A DNA stretch of 64,000 nucleotides from Silanimonas lenta DSM 16282 (lineage in GTDB: Bacteria; Pseudomonadota; Gammaproteobacteria; Xanthomonadales; Xanthomonadaceae): positions 62,001-126,000 of the forward strand of contig NZ_AUBD01000009.1 of NCBI RefSeq assembly GCF_000429065.1, written 5' to 3'. The notes below the pieces were generated by a model. The model was not told the origin of the DNA and did not search any database. It saw nothing but the letters and a program-made list of their open reading frames with translations. The translations under genes and the position numbers were made by a program. This document shows positions 22,417 to 31,296 of the stretch, in pieces. Numbering within the stretch: the first letter of the stretch is position 1; each line of letters begins with the position of its first letter.

Positions 22417-23247
22417 TCACTCCCCGCCGTACAACGCCTTGCGCGGCGCCCCGCTCAACTCCGCGGCGAGCTTCGCCGCCACCGAGGGCTTGAGATGCGC
22501 CGAAAGTGCGGCATACAGGCGCCGGCCTTCGGCGAGCTGGGCTGCCTCGTCATCTTCGCTGCCGCGCACCACCAGAACGAACTCGCCCTTGCGCTGGTTG
22601 GCATCGGCGGCCACCGCCGCGGCGATCGCGCCCAGCGTGGGCCCGAGCAGGGTCTCGAAACGCTTGGTGAGCTCGCGGCCCAGCATGGCCTCGCGCCCGG
22701 TGCCGAAGGCCGCGATGGCATCCACCAGCATGGCTTCGATGCGGTGCGCGCTCTCGTAGAACACCAGGGTGCGCGGTTCGGCAGCGAGGGTGGCGAGGCG
22801 CTCGCGGCGCGCGCCCGCCTTCGCCGGCAGGAACCCTTCGAAGCAGAACCGGTCGCTGGGGATGCCGGCCACGCTGAGCGCGGTGATGGCGGCGCAGGCG
22901 CCGGGCACCGGCACCACCGGCAGGCCGGCCTCGCGCACCGCCCGCACCAGCCGGTAGCCGGGATCGGAAACCAGCGGGGTGCCGGCGTCGGAAACCAGGG
23001 CCAGGGCCTCGCCGCCCCGCAGGCGTTCCACCAGCCGGGCCGCCACCCCGCCCTCGTTGTGGTCGTGCACGGCCACGAGCGGCGTGCGCAGGCCGAACTG
23101 CGAGAGCAGCACCGCGGTGTTCCGGGTGTCCTCGGCGGCGATCGCATCCACCGCCGCCAGCACCCCACGGGCGCGGGGCGTGAGATCGTCGAGATTGCCG
23201 ATCGGCGTGGCAACGACGTACAGCGTTCCTCTGGCGATTTCCGACAT
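22417..23247 (-). CDS. rsmI: 16S rRNA 2'-O-methyltransferase RsmI
   Basis: Tetrapyrrole-methylase-fold enzyme that 2'-O-methylates C1402 of 16S rRNA, the same nucleotide RsmH modifies. 276 residues beginning MSEIARGTLYVVATPIGNLDDL. The family motifs AEDTRNTAVLLSQFG, ALVSDAGTPLVSDPGYRLV and PVPGACAAITALSVAG are all present. It is divergent from lpoA with 55 bp between starts, an arrangement shared with E. coli yraL-yraM. Confidence 0.97.
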   Translation of the reverse strand: MSEIARGTLYVVATPIGNLDDLTPRARGVLAAVDAIAAEDTRNTAVLLSQFGLRTPLVAVHDHNEGGVAARLVERLRGGEALALVSDAGTPLVSDPGYRLVRAVREAGLPVVPVPGACAAITALSVAGIPSDRFCFEGFLPAKAGARRERLATLAAEPRTLVFYESAHRIEAMLVDAIAAFGTGREAMLGRELTKRFETLLGPTLGAIAAAVAADANQRKGEFVLVVRGSEDDEAAQLAEGRRLYAALSAHLKPSVAAKLAAELSGAPRKALYGGE

Positions 23248-23302
23248 CGTGTCCTCCCGGCGGCACGTATCATTCCAGACCCCAGCCCCCGAGACATCCC
23301 GC

Positions 23303-24952
23303 ATGGCGATCCGCCCGGCCCGACGCCCCGCCTTCCCGCTCCTGCTGCCGCTCGTCCTCGCCCTTGGCCTGGCGGCCTGTGCCAGCGCTCCTGGCGTGCG
23401 GCCCGAGGAGGCGGCCGACCGCTTCGCACGGGCGGAGCGCGCACTGCAGGCCGGCGACCTCGCCACGGCACGCGGCGCGCTGGCCGAACTGCCGCGGCGG
23501 CGCCTCGAGGCCACGGAGCAGCTGCGCTACGACCTGCTCGCGGCGGAGCTGGCCCTGGCCGAGGGCCGCGGCGCCGAGGCGCTGGCCCTGCTGCAGCAAG
23601 ACCCGCAGACCGTGCCGCGGGAGCGGCGCGCCGACTGGCTCGGCCTGCGCGCCCGGGCGCTGGCGGCCAGCGGCGACCGCTTCGGCATGGCCGCGGCGCT
23701 GGCGGAGCGCGCGGCCTACCTCGAGGGCGAAGCCCGCGCCCGCGCCCTGCGCGATGCCGAGCGCCAGCTCAAGGCCGTGCCGGACGCGGCCCTGTCGCGG
23801 CAGGCGGGTTTCCTTGCCGCCGACGATGCCCTGCTGCCGCTGGCGCAGCGTGAACTGCGGCGGCGCGGCCTCGAGGCGGTGCGGCCCGCCAGCGCACCGG
23901 CCCCGGCCATTCCGCCGTTTGCCGATGGCTACGCCCCGCCCCGGCGCATTGCCGTGCTGCTGCCCATGAGCGGTGAGCTCGCGGCGGCCGGCGCCGCCGT
24001 GCGCGACGGCCTGCTTGCCGCCTACTACGCGGAACAGCGGCCACGGCCCCAGCTGCTCTTCCTCGATACCCGGGGCAGTGCCGAGGGCGCACGCCAGGCC
24101 CGGGCCCGGGCCGTGGAACAGGGCGCCGAGCGGGTGCTCGGCCCGCTCGGCCGCGAGGAAGTGGCGGCGCTCGCCGCCCTCCCTGCCGATGGACTCGGCT
24201 GGGTGGCGCTCAACCGCACCCCGCTCGGCGGTCCGGGCGGGGCCAGCTTCGCCCTCGCCCCGGAAGACGAGGGGGCCGCCGTGGCCCAGCGCCTGCTCGA
24301 ACGCGGCATCCGCCGCGTGCTCGCCATCGTCGAGGCCGATGACAGCGCCCAGCGCGGGCTGGCCGGCTTCCGCGAACGCTTCGTGGCGGAAGGCGGGCAA
24401 CTGCTGGCCGAGGCCTCGATCGACCCCCTGGGCGGCACCGCCGCCGAGGCCCTGGGGCGGCTCGCGCCGCGCGCCGCCGAGGCCCAGGCCCTGTTCATCG
24501 CCGCCCGCGCGCCCGCCGTGCGCATCCTGATGCCACAGCGCGAGGCCGCCGGCCTCGCCGCCCTGCCGGTGGTCGCCACCTCGCTGGTGCAGTCGGGTGC
24601 CGACCCGCGGCTGGACCGGGAGCTCGACGGCCTGCAGTACCCCGAGCTGCCCTGGCTGCTCGGCGATCTCGTGGGCCCGGGCGAGGCCGAGGCCGTGGCC
24701 CGTAGCCTGCCCAGCGCGCGCGGCGGCGCGGCGCGCCTGTTCGCCTTCGGATACGACGCCTGGAAGGTAGCCACCCATCTCGAGGCCCTGCAGGGCGGCG
24801 CGGTGCTGCGTGGGGCCACGGGCGAACTGGGCCTCGATGCCGCCGGAGTGATCGAACGCCGCCCGGCCTGGGCCGAGTTCAGCGGCGGCCTGACCCGCCG
24901 CGCCGCCGATGGCGCCCTGCTACCGGTGGAACCGGCATCCGGCACGCCCTGA
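23303..24952 (+). CDS. lpoA: Outer-membrane lipoprotein LpoA (PBP1a activator)
   Basis: LppC/LpoA family lipoprotein that in E. coli spans the periplasm and activates penicillin-binding protein 1a. 549 residues, shorter than the E. coli protein (678). Signal peptide with lipobox LAAC (the alanine after the cysteine fits outer-membrane sorting), a helical TPR-like N-terminal half, and a C-terminal periplasmic-binding-protein-like domain from about residue 215 (RRIAVLLPMSGELAAAGAAVRDG). The start at 23303 gives the signal peptide directly. yraN follows 16 bp downstream. Confidence 0.92.
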   Translation: MAIRPARRPAFPLLLPLVLALGLAACASAPGVRPEEAADRFARAERALQAGDLATARGALAELPRRRLEATEQLRYDLLAAELALAEGRGAEALALLQQDPQTVPRERRADWLGLRARALAASGDRFGMAAALAERAAYLEGEARARALRDAERQLKAVPDAALSRQAGFLAADDALLPLAQRELRRRGLEAVRPASAPAPAIPPFADGYAPPRRIAVLLPMSGELAAAGAAVRDGLLAAYYAEQRPRPQLLFLDTRGSAEGARQARARAVEQGAERVLGPLGREEVAALAALPADGLGWVALNRTPLGGPGGASFALAPEDEGAAVAQRLLERGIRRVLAIVEADDSAQRGLAGFRERFVAEGGQLLAEASIDPLGGTAAEALGRLAPRAAEAQALFIAARAPAVRILMPQREAAGLAALPVVATSLVQSGADPRLDRELDGLQYPELPWLLGDLVGPGEAEAVARSLPSARGGAARLFAFGYDAWKVATHLEALQGGAVLRGATGELGLDAAGVIERRPAWAEFSGGLTRRAADGALLPVEPASGTP

Positions 24953-24968
24953 ACCGGAGCCCGGGCGC

Positions 24969-25352
24969 ATGGACGCGCAAGCCCCCCGCACCGCTGCCCA
25001 ACGGGTGGGCGATGCCGCCGAAGCGGCCGCCCTCGCCCTGCTCATGGCGCAGGGCCTGCGCCCGCTGGCGCGCAACGTGCGCTACAAGGTGGGCGAGCTC
25101 GACCTGGTGATGCTCGACGGCGAGGTGCTGGTCTTCGTCGAGGTGCGGCGGCGCGGCAACGCGGCCTTCGGCGGCGCGCTCGCCAGCATCGACCGGGGCA
25201 AGGCCCGCCGCTGCGCGCTCGCCGCCAGCGCCTTCCTGCAGCGGCATCCCCGGCATGCCGGGCGTGACTGCCGGTTCGACGTGGTGGGCTTCGATGGCGG
25301 CGGCAGGGCCGACTGGCGGCGCGCCGCCTTCACCCTCGACGACCTCGGCTGA
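24969..25352 (+). CDS. yraN: YraN/UPF0102 nuclease-fold protein
   Basis: Small restriction-endonuclease-like (UPF0102) protein of uncertain role. 127 residues with the family pattern GDAAEAAALALL, then GELDLVMLDGEVLVFVEVRRR carrying the D and ExK/R-type residues of the nuclease core. The ATG at 24969 lies 16 bp after lpoA, matching the E. coli lpoA-yraN pair. It converges on pgpA with a 5-bp gap. Confidence 0.93.
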   Translation: MDAQAPRTAAQRVGDAAEAAALALLMAQGLRPLARNVRYKVGELDLVMLDGEVLVFVEVRRRGNAAFGGALASIDRGKARRCALAASAFLQRHPRHAGRDCRFDVVGFDGGGRADWRRAAFTLDDLG

Positions 25353-25357
25353 AGGCC

Positions 25358-25864
25358 TCAGCGGACCGCAAGCAGGGGCCAGGCGGCGAGCAGGCCCTGC
25401 ACCACCGCCAGCGCCATCAGGCCCGCCAGCAGGTCGTCCACCATGGTGCCGAAGCCGCCCTTCAGGCGGCGGTCGGCCCAGCGCACCGGCCAGGGCTTCC
25501 AGATGTCGAACAGGCGGAACAGGACGAAGGCCAGCAGCACCCAGGGCCATTCCCGCGGCAGCATCCAGAGCGCGACCCACATGCCGAGGTACTCGTCCCA
25601 GACCACCAGCGAGGGGTCCTCGACCCGGCACTGGCGGATCACCCAGTTCGCCGAGAGCACGCCGACCACGAAGGCGAGCAGCAGGAAGCCGGCGTAGTCG
25701 GCCGGTGGCAGGGCGTGCAGCCAGCCCCACCAGGGCAGGATGGCCGCCAGCGAGCCCATGGTGCCCGGCATGCGCGGCGAGAAGCCGGCGCCGAAGCCGG
25801 CGGCGAGCCAGCCGCGCGGATCGCGCATCAGCCGCCGGCGCGTGCCCGCGGGAAGCAGGCTCAC
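25358..25864 (-). CDS. pgpA: Phosphatidylglycerophosphatase A
   Basis: Membrane phosphatase that turns phosphatidylglycerophosphate into phosphatidylglycerol. 168 residues from a GTG at 25864 that overlaps the thiL stop (GTGA); this gives the E. coli length (172) and N-terminus. Family motifs are GFGAGFSPRMPGTMGSLAA, VVWDEYLGMWVAL and the late GGFGTMVDDLLAG. Three to four hydrophobic segments. The thiL-pgpA pairing is conserved in E. coli. Confidence 0.95.
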   Translation of the reverse strand: MSLLPAGTRRRLMRDPRGWLAAGFGAGFSPRMPGTMGSLAAILPWWGWLHALPPADYAGFLLLAFVVGVLSANWVIRQCRVEDPSLVVWDEYLGMWVALWMLPREWPWVLLAFVLFRLFDIWKPWPVRWADRRLKGGFGTMVDDLLAGLMALAVVQGLLAAWPLLAVR

Positions 25865-26832
25865 GCGCCGTCCTCGGCGAAGTGCACGTAGCCGCGGCGC
25901 TCCGGCAGCGGCAGGGGCAGGCCGTCGGCATCGAGCAGCCGCAGGCTGGCCCCGGCGGTGATGCGTCCCACCCGGGAAAGCGGCAGGGCAAGCCGGCCGG
26001 AGAGCCGCTCCACCGCCGCACGCTCGCTCGGCGGAGCGGTGAAGCACAGCTCGTAGTCGTCGCCGCCGCTGAGCTGCAGGGCGCGGCGGGCGACGGGGTC
26101 GGGGAAGGCCTCGCGCAGGTCGGTGGAGGCCGGCAGGGCCTCGACCTCCACCTCCGCGCCGACACCGCTCGCGGCCAGCAGATGGCCGAGATCGGCAAGG
26201 AAGCCATCGCTGATGTCGATGCAGGCGGTGGCCAGTCCGCGCAGGGCCTGCCCGGCGCCGAGCCGCGGCGTCGGCCGGTCGAGGCGCTGGCGCAGCGGTC
26301 CGACCCGCAGCATCGGCGTGCCGGCCTTCCACAGGGCCAGGGCCCCGGCGGCATCGCCGAGGCTGCCGCTCACCCAGACATCGTCGCCCGGCCGCGCGCC
26401 GCTGCGGCGCAGGGCGAGGTCCTTCGGCACATGGCCGACCACGGTGACGCTCAGCGCAAGCGGCCCCCGGGTGGTATCGCCGCCGGCCAGGGCCACGCGA
26501 TGGCTGTCGGCCAGGGCGGCAAAGCCGGTGGCCAGTTCCTCGACGAACCGGGGGTCCTCGGCGGGCAGGGTGAGGGCCAGCAGGGCCAGGGCCGGGGTGG
26601 CGCCCATGGCGGCGAGGTCGGACAGGTTCACCGCCAGCGCCTTCCAGCCGATCGAGGCGGGTGGCAGGCCGCGGTTGAAGTGCACGCCCTCCACCAGGGT
26701 ATCGACGGCGAGGGCCAGGCGCTCGCCCGCCGGCGGGTCGAACAGGGCGGCATCGTCGCCGATGCCGAGCGGCACGTCCTCGCGCGCCAGGGCACGGCGG
26801 CGGAAGGCCTCGATCAGGCTGAACTCGGGCAT
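25861..26832 (-). CDS. thiL: Thiamine-monophosphate kinase
   Basis: Phosphorylates thiamine monophosphate to the active cofactor thiamine diphosphate. 323 residues of the PurM-like ATP-binding superfamily, with GIGDDAALF, AVNLSDLAAMGATP, GGDTTRGP, CIDISDGFLADLGHL and SGGDDYELCF in the expected order. It lies 9 bp after nusB, as in E. coli nusB-thiL-pgpA. Confidence 0.97.
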   Translation of the reverse strand: MPEFSLIEAFRRRALAREDVPLGIGDDAALFDPPAGERLALAVDTLVEGVHFNRGLPPASIGWKALAVNLSDLAAMGATPALALLALTLPAEDPRFVEELATGFAALADSHRVALAGGDTTRGPLALSVTVVGHVPKDLALRRSGARPGDDVWVSGSLGDAAGALALWKAGTPMLRVGPLRQRLDRPTPRLGAGQALRGLATACIDISDGFLADLGHLLAASGVGAEVEVEALPASTDLREAFPDPVARRALQLSGGDDYELCFTAPPSERAAVERLSGRLALPLSRVGRITAGASLRLLDADGLPLPLPERRGYVHFAEDGA

Positions 26833-26841
26833 GGCGCGGCG

Positions 26842-27300
26842 TCAGCGCCGGCCGGCCCCGGCCTCGGCCGGCCTGAAGGCGGCGGCGGCGCGGTCGAGCA
26901 CGCCATTGACGTAGGTGTGGCCATGCTCGGCGCCAAAGCGCTTGGCGGTCTCGATGGCCTCGTTGAGCACCACCCGGTAAGGCACGTCGAGGCGGTGCAG
27001 CAGTTCGAAGGCGGCGATGCGCAGCACCGCGCGCTCGATCGGATCGACCTGCTCGATCGGCCGGTCGAGGAAGGCGGCAAGCCGCTCGTCGAGCAGGGCC
27101 CGGTGCTCGGCCACGCCCTTCACCAGGGCCTCGAAGTACTCCAGATCGGCCACTTCCATGTCCTGCTCGTGCTGGAACTGCTGCAGGACCTGCGGGATCG
27201 AGGTGCCCGCCATCTGCCAGGCGTACAGGGCCTGCAGGGCGCGGCGGCGCGCACGGGAGCGTGCGGCAGGATCGATGCCATCGGTGCGGATCGGCTTCAT
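26842..27300 (-). CDS. nusB: Transcription antitermination factor NusB
   Basis: Binds boxA RNA with NusE (S10) to keep rRNA transcription processive. 152 residues, all-helical, with [13 protein letters not shown] at the N-terminus and IDRPIEQ-type then [25 protein letters not shown] segments at the C-terminus. The ATG overlaps the ribH stop (ATGA). Confidence 0.96.
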   Translation of the reverse strand: MKPIRTDGIDPAARSRARRRALQALYAWQMAGTSIPQVLQQFQHEQDMEVADLEYFEALVKGVAEHRALLDERLAAFLDRPIEQVDPIERAVLRIAAFELLHRLDVPYRVVLNEAIETAKRFGAEHGHTYVNGVLDRAAAAFRPAEAGAGRR

Positions 27301-27776
27301 TCGTGGGTCTTCTGCCAGTGCGTCAAAAGATCGCTCGTCTCGAGGGCGGCCAGCGCCGCCTCCTCGCCCTTGTTGCCCATGCGGCCGCCGGCGCGGGCCT
27401 CGGCATCGGCATAGGTCTCCACCGCCAGCACGCCGTTGGCCACCGGCAGACGGAAATCGAGCTGCAGCCGCATCAGGGCCTGGCTGCAGCCATCGGCCAC
27501 CTGCTCGTAGTGCCGGGTATCCCCGCGCACCACGCAGCCCAGGGCGATGATCGCCGCGGCCCGGCCGCTGGCGGCAATGGCCGCGGCCACCGGCGGAATC
27601 TCCCAGGCCCCGGGCACCCGCACCACCTCGACCCGTCCCTCCTCCACCCCGTGGGCGAGCAGGGCCTGGCGCGCGCCCTCGACGAGGGCATCGGTGATCT
27701 TCGGGTTCCAGCGGCTGGCGACGATGGCGTACTGGCCCGTGGGGCGGGGCCGGAGGTCGCCTTCGAATCGGGGCAT
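27297..27776 (-). CDS. ribH: 6,7-dimethyl-8-ribityllumazine synthase
   Basis: Condenses the RibBA product (dihydroxybutanone phosphate) with the RibD product to give lumazine. 159 residues. Visible motifs are [44 protein letters not shown] (catalytic histidine region) and GVLAVET. It is separated from ribBA by 60 bp with a possible -10 box (TACACT, 27810-27805), so it may head its own ribH-nusB-thiL-pgpA transcript. Confidence 0.97.
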   Translation of the reverse strand: MPRFEGDLRPRPTGQYAIVASRWNPKITDALVEGARQALLAHGVEEGRVEVVRVPGAWEIPPVAAAIAASGRAAAIIALGCVVRGDTRHYEQVADGCSQALMRLQLDFRLPVANGVLAVETYADAEARAGGRMGNKGEEAALAALETSDLLTHWQKTHE

Positions 27777-27804
27777 GGCGTCGTGGCAGGGAAAACGGCC
27801 CGAC

Positions 27805-27810
27805 AGTGTA
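27805..27810 (-). promoter_or_regulatory. Candidate ribH -10 box
   Basis: TACACT in the context GCGTACACTGTCGG, nearly identical to the rnpB box context; it would give a leader of about 22 nt. No -35 match. Confidence 0.35.
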
Positions 27811-27836
27811 CGCCCTCGGCCGTCCCCCCGCCCGGC

Positions 27837-28928
27837 TCAGCGCAGGGGCAGGTACTCGAGCACGTCGAGGCCGTAGCCGCCGAGCCCGATCTGCTTGCGC
27901 GGCGTGCCCAGCACCCGCAGGTGGCGCAGGCCGAGGTCGGCGAGGATCTGCGAACCGGCGCCATTGCGCCGCCACTCCTGCACCCGGCCGGCCGGGGCCT
28001 CGGGCTGCTCGGTGATGCGCGCCAGCAGGGCGTCCGGCCCCACGGCATCGGCCAGCACCACCAGCACCCCCTCGCCTTCGGCGGCGATCCGCGCCAGGGC
28101 ATCAGAGGCCGAACCGCCGAAGTCCGGGCGCTGCCACTGCAGCACGTCGGCCAGCACGTTCTTCACGTGTACCCGCACCAGGGTCGGGCGCTCGCCCGAA
28201 GGGCTGCCGCGCACCAGGGCAAAGTGCAGCTCGCGGCTCAGCCGGTCGCGGTAGGTGAGCAGGCGGAACGGGCCGTGCGCCGTCTCGATCGGGCGCTCGT
28301 CCACCCGCTCGACGGTGTGCTCGGTGGCGAGGCGGTAGCGGATCAGGTCCTCGATCGAGCCGATCTTGAGGCCGTGCTCGCGGGCGAACACCTCCAGCTC
28401 GGGGCGGCGCGCCATCGAGCCATCGGGATTGAGGATCTCCACCAGCACGCCGGCCGGCTCCAGGCCCGCCAGCAGGGCGAGGTCGCAGGCCGCCTCGGTA
28501 TGGCCGGCGCGCGTCAGCACGCCGCCTGGCTGGGCCATCAGCGGGAAGATGTGCCCGGGCTGCGAGAGGTGCTCGGGCCGGGCATCGGGACGCACCGCGG
28601 TGCGGATGGTGTGGGCGCGGTCGTAGGCGCTGATGCCGGTGGTCACGCCCTCCGCGGCCTCGATGCTGACCGTGAAGTTGGTGTGGTGCGGCGAGGTGTT
28701 GCTGCTCACCATCGGCCCCAGGCCCAGCTGGCGGCAGCGCTCGCGGGTCAGCGAGAGGCAGACGAGGCCACGCGCGTGCGTGACCATGAAGTTGATGTCG
28801 GAAGGCCGCACCAGCTCGGCGGCCATGATGAGGTCGCCTTCGTTCTCGCGGTCCTCGTCGTCGACGATGACCACCATCCTGCCGGCGCGCAGGTCCTCGA
28901 GGATCTCGGGAATCGGGGCGAAGCTCAT
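27837..28928 (-). CDS. ribBA: DHBP synthase with degenerate RibA domain
   Basis: The N-terminal domain (about 1-205) is 3,4-dihydroxy-2-butanone-4-phosphate synthase, with VVDDEDRENEGDLIMAAE, GLVCLSLT and FPLMAQPGGVLTRAGHTEA all intact. The C-terminal domain (about 210-363) has the GTP cyclohydrolase II fold but not its zinc site: where active RibA has a Cys-x10-Cys-x-Cys set after RVHSE, this protein reads RVHVKNVLADVLQWQRPDF with no cysteine. It therefore probably makes only the butanone phosphate, and an active ribA must lie elsewhere. The ATG overlaps the ribE stop. Confidence 0.93.
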   Translation of the reverse strand: MSFAPIPEILEDLRAGRMVVIVDDEDRENEGDLIMAAELVRPSDINFMVTHARGLVCLSLTRERCRQLGLGPMVSSNTSPHHTNFTVSIEAAEGVTTGISAYDRAHTIRTAVRPDARPEHLSQPGHIFPLMAQPGGVLTRAGHTEAACDLALLAGLEPAGVLVEILNPDGSMARRPELEVFAREHGLKIGSIEDLIRYRLATEHTVERVDERPIETAHGPFRLLTYRDRLSRELHFALVRGSPSGERPTLVRVHVKNVLADVLQWQRPDFGGSASDALARIAAEGEGVLVVLADAVGPDALLARITEQPEAPAGRVQEWRRNGAGSQILADLGLRHLRVLGTPRKQIGLGGYGLDVLEYLPLR

Positions 28929-29542
28929 GCCCAGCCCTCCGTTTCCTGCAACCGCGCCACGTAGCGCGCCACCGTGTCCACCTCGAGGTTGACCGGGGTG
29001 CCCACGGCCATGCCGCCGAAGCCGGTGTGCGCCAGGGTGTGCGGCACCAGCATCACCTCGAAGCCCTCGCCATCGGCGGCGTTCACCGTCAGCGAGGTGC
29101 CGTCCACCGCCACCGAGCCCTTGGCGGCGATGAAGCGCAGCAGGGCCTTGGGCGCGCGGAAGCGCCAGCGCTGGCCCCGGGCGTCGGCCTCCACCGACTC
29201 GACGAGGCCGATGCCGTCGACATGGCCGCTGACGAGGTGGCCGCCGAGGCGGTCGCCCACCCGCAACGCCCGCTCGAGATTCACCGCCGCGCCCACGGGC
29301 AGGCTGCCGAGGGTGGTGAGGGCCAGGGTCTCGGTGGAGACGTCGGCATCGAACCAGGCCCCGTCCGGGGCCGCGGCATCGAAGGCCACCACGGTGAGGC
29401 AGACGCCATTGCAGGCGATCGATTCGCCGAGCTCGACATCGGCGAAGGGCAAGCCCCCCACGGTGAAACGCAGTCGCTGGTCGCCGCCGAGCGACTCGCG
29501 GGCGACGAGGCGGCCGACGGCCTGGATGAGTCCGGTGAACAT
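28925..29542 (-). CDS. ribE: Riboflavin synthase, alpha subunit
   Basis: Dismutates two lumazines into riboflavin. 205 residues built as two similar beta-barrel repeats: MFTGLIQAVGRL and GESIACNGVCLTV in the first, HLVSGHVDGIG and GSVAVDGTSLTVN in the second. A perfect TATAAT box 28 bp upstream marks a likely promoter for ribE-ribBA. Confidence 0.97.
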   Translation of the reverse strand: MFTGLIQAVGRLVARESLGGDQRLRFTVGGLPFADVELGESIACNGVCLTVVAFDAAAPDGAWFDADVSTETLALTTLGSLPVGAAVNLERALRVGDRLGGHLVSGHVDGIGLVESVEADARGQRWRFRAPKALLRFIAAKGSVAVDGTSLTVNAADGEGFEVMLVPHTLAHTGFGGMAVGTPVNLEVDTVARYVARLQETEGWA

Positions 29543-29569
29543 CGCGGGGTCCGGTTCGGGAAGCCCGCG

Positions 29570-29575
29570 ATTATA
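29570..29575 (-). promoter_or_regulatory. ribE promoter -10 box
   Basis: TATAAT, a perfect -10 hexamer in a GC-rich context, 28 bp before the ribE start. No clear -35 box. The 118-bp ribD-ribE gap shows no FMN riboswitch. Confidence 0.55.
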
Positions 29576-29660
29576 GGGAGCCTGCCCGGGGCGGGCGTCG
29601 CGGCCGGGACAACGCGCCGTTGCAGCGGGCGCGGGCGCCCACGGGCCCGCGCCCCATGCC

Positions 29661-30764
29661 TCAGCCCCGCGGCCGCAGGCAGAGCCGCAGGTCGCCGTCG
29701 GGGAAGGCGTGCAGGTCCACGGTTTCGAAGCCGATGCGCTCGGCCATGCGCTCGATGCCAAGGCCGCCGAACAGCGGCCGGCCGCGGTCGCCGAGCAGCA
29801 CCGGCGCCACGTAGAGCAGGAGCTCGTCGACCAGGCCGGCGCGCAGGAAGGCCCCGGCCAGGGTGGCGCCGGCCTCCACCTGTACCTCGTTCACCTGCCG
29901 GATGGCGAGCTGGGCCAGCACCGCCTCGAGGTCGAGGTGGCCGCCGAGCCGGGGCACGGCGAAGCCCTCCACCGTGGGACCGTAGTCCGGGACGATGTCG
30001 TCGGCATGCGCCACCAGGGTGGGCGCCTCGCCATCGAGTAGACGGCAGGCACGTGGCAGGGCGCCGTGATGGTCGAGCACCACGCGCATCGGCGGCACGC
30101 ACTCCACGCCCTCGGGCAGCCGGGCGGTGAGCCGGGGGTCGTCGGCCAGCACGGTGCCAAGGCCGGTGAGGATGGCCGAGGCCCTGGCCCGCCAGCGCTG
30201 CACATCGGCGCGCGCCGCCTCGCCGGTGATCCACTTCGATTCGCCGCTGGCGAGCGCCGTGCGGCCATCCAGGCTCATCGCCAGCTTCACCCGCACCCAG
30301 GGCCGGCCATGGCGGGCGCGCATCAGAAAGCCGCGGTTGAGCCACTCGGCCTCGTCGGCCAGCAGGCCCTGCTCCACCGTGATGCCGGCGGCCTGCAGGG
30401 CGGTGAACCCGCGCCCGGCCACGGCATGGAACGGGTCGCGGATGGCCGCCACCACCCGGGTCACGCCGGCCGCCACCAGGGCATCGGCACAGGGCGGGGT
30501 GCGGCCGAAATGGGCGCAGGGCTCCAGGGTGACATAGGCCGTGGCCCCGGCCGCCCGGCTCCCCGCCTCACGCAGGGCGAAGACCTCGGCATGCGGGCCG
30601 CCAGCGCGCTTATGGGCACCGCGCCCTACCACCTCGGCGCCGTGGGCGAGCACGCAGCCCACCATCGGGTTCGGCCTGGTGGTGAACTCGCCGGTGGCCG
30701 CGAGGCGCAGGGCCTCGGCCATGTGGCGGTGGTCGATCTCGCTGAACGCCGGGGCGATGGCCAT
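29661..30764 (-). CDS. ribD: Bifunctional riboflavin deaminase/reductase RibD
   Basis: Catalyses the deamination and reduction steps between RibA and RibH. 367 residues: N-terminal CMP/dCMP-type deaminase with zinc motifs PHAEVFAL and [14 protein letters not shown], then a C-terminal reductase ([30 protein letters not shown]). The ATG follows directly on the nrdR stop (TGATG), the conserved nrdR-ribD pair. Confidence 0.97.
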   Translation of the reverse strand: MAIAPAFSEIDHRHMAEALRLAATGEFTTRPNPMVGCVLAHGAEVVGRGAHKRAGGPHAEVFALREAGSRAAGATAYVTLEPCAHFGRTPPCADALVAAGVTRVVAAIRDPFHAVAGRGFTALQAAGITVEQGLLADEAEWLNRGFLMRARHGRPWVRVKLAMSLDGRTALASGESKWITGEAARADVQRWRARASAILTGLGTVLADDPRLTARLPEGVECVPPMRVVLDHHGALPRACRLLDGEAPTLVAHADDIVPDYGPTVEGFAVPRLGGHLDLEAVLAQLAIRQVNEVQVEAGATLAGAFLRAGLVDELLLYVAPVLLGDRGRPLFGGLGIERMAERIGFETVDLHAFPDGDLRLCLRPRG

Positions 30765-31285
30765 CACTTCCGCGTCCGGCCCGGCTTCGGCATGGGATCG
30801 GAAAACGGCAGTTCGAGGGTCTGGGCCGCCGGCAGGTCGCGCTCCAGCTTCTCGATCTCCTCGCGAAAATCCTGCACGTCGCCGAAACTGCGGTACACCG
30901 AGGCGAAGCGCACATAGGCCACCTGGTCGAGCGGCTTTAGCTGGTCCATCACGTGCTCGCCGATGCGCCGCGAGGGCAGCTCGCGCTCGCCGCTCTTGCG
31001 CAGTTCGTTCACCACCGCGCGTACCGCGGCATCGATCCGCTCGGCCGGCACCGGCCGCTTCTGCAGGGCCTTGTCGAAGCTGGCGCGCAGCTTGCGCTCG
31101 TCGAAAGGCTCGCGCCGGCCATCGCTCTTCACCACCGCGGGCAGGCGCCACTCCACCTGCTCGACGGTGGAGAAGCGCTCGCCGCAGGCCGGGCACTCGC
31201 GGCGGCGGCGGATGCTGCTGCCGTCCTCGGCCACGCGCGAGTCGATCACGCGGCTGTCCTCGTGCGGGCAGAAGGGGCAGTGCAT
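30764..31285 (-). CDS. nrdR: Ribonucleotide reductase repressor NrdR
   Basis: ATP/dATP-sensing repressor of ribonucleotide reductase genes. 173 residues: N-terminal zinc ribbon ([17 protein letters not shown], then [12 protein letters not shown]) followed by an ATP-cone ([16 protein letters not shown]). The C-terminal tail after about 150 is somewhat longer than usual. It lies 11 bp after glyA, giving a glyA-nrdR-ribD operon. Confidence 0.97.
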   Translation of the reverse strand: MHCPFCPHEDSRVIDSRVAEDGSSIRRRRECPACGERFSTVEQVEWRLPAVVKSDGRREPFDERKLRASFDKALQKRPVPAERIDAAVRAVVNELRKSGERELPSRRIGEHVMDQLKPLDQVAYVRFASVYRSFGDVQDFREEIEKLERDLPAAQTLELPFSDPMPKPGRTRK

Positions 31286-31296
31286 CCGTCAGCGGC

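Noticed and set aside
29543-29660. FMN riboswitch before ribE
   Set aside because: No RFN-type conserved segments found; only a -10 box is seen.
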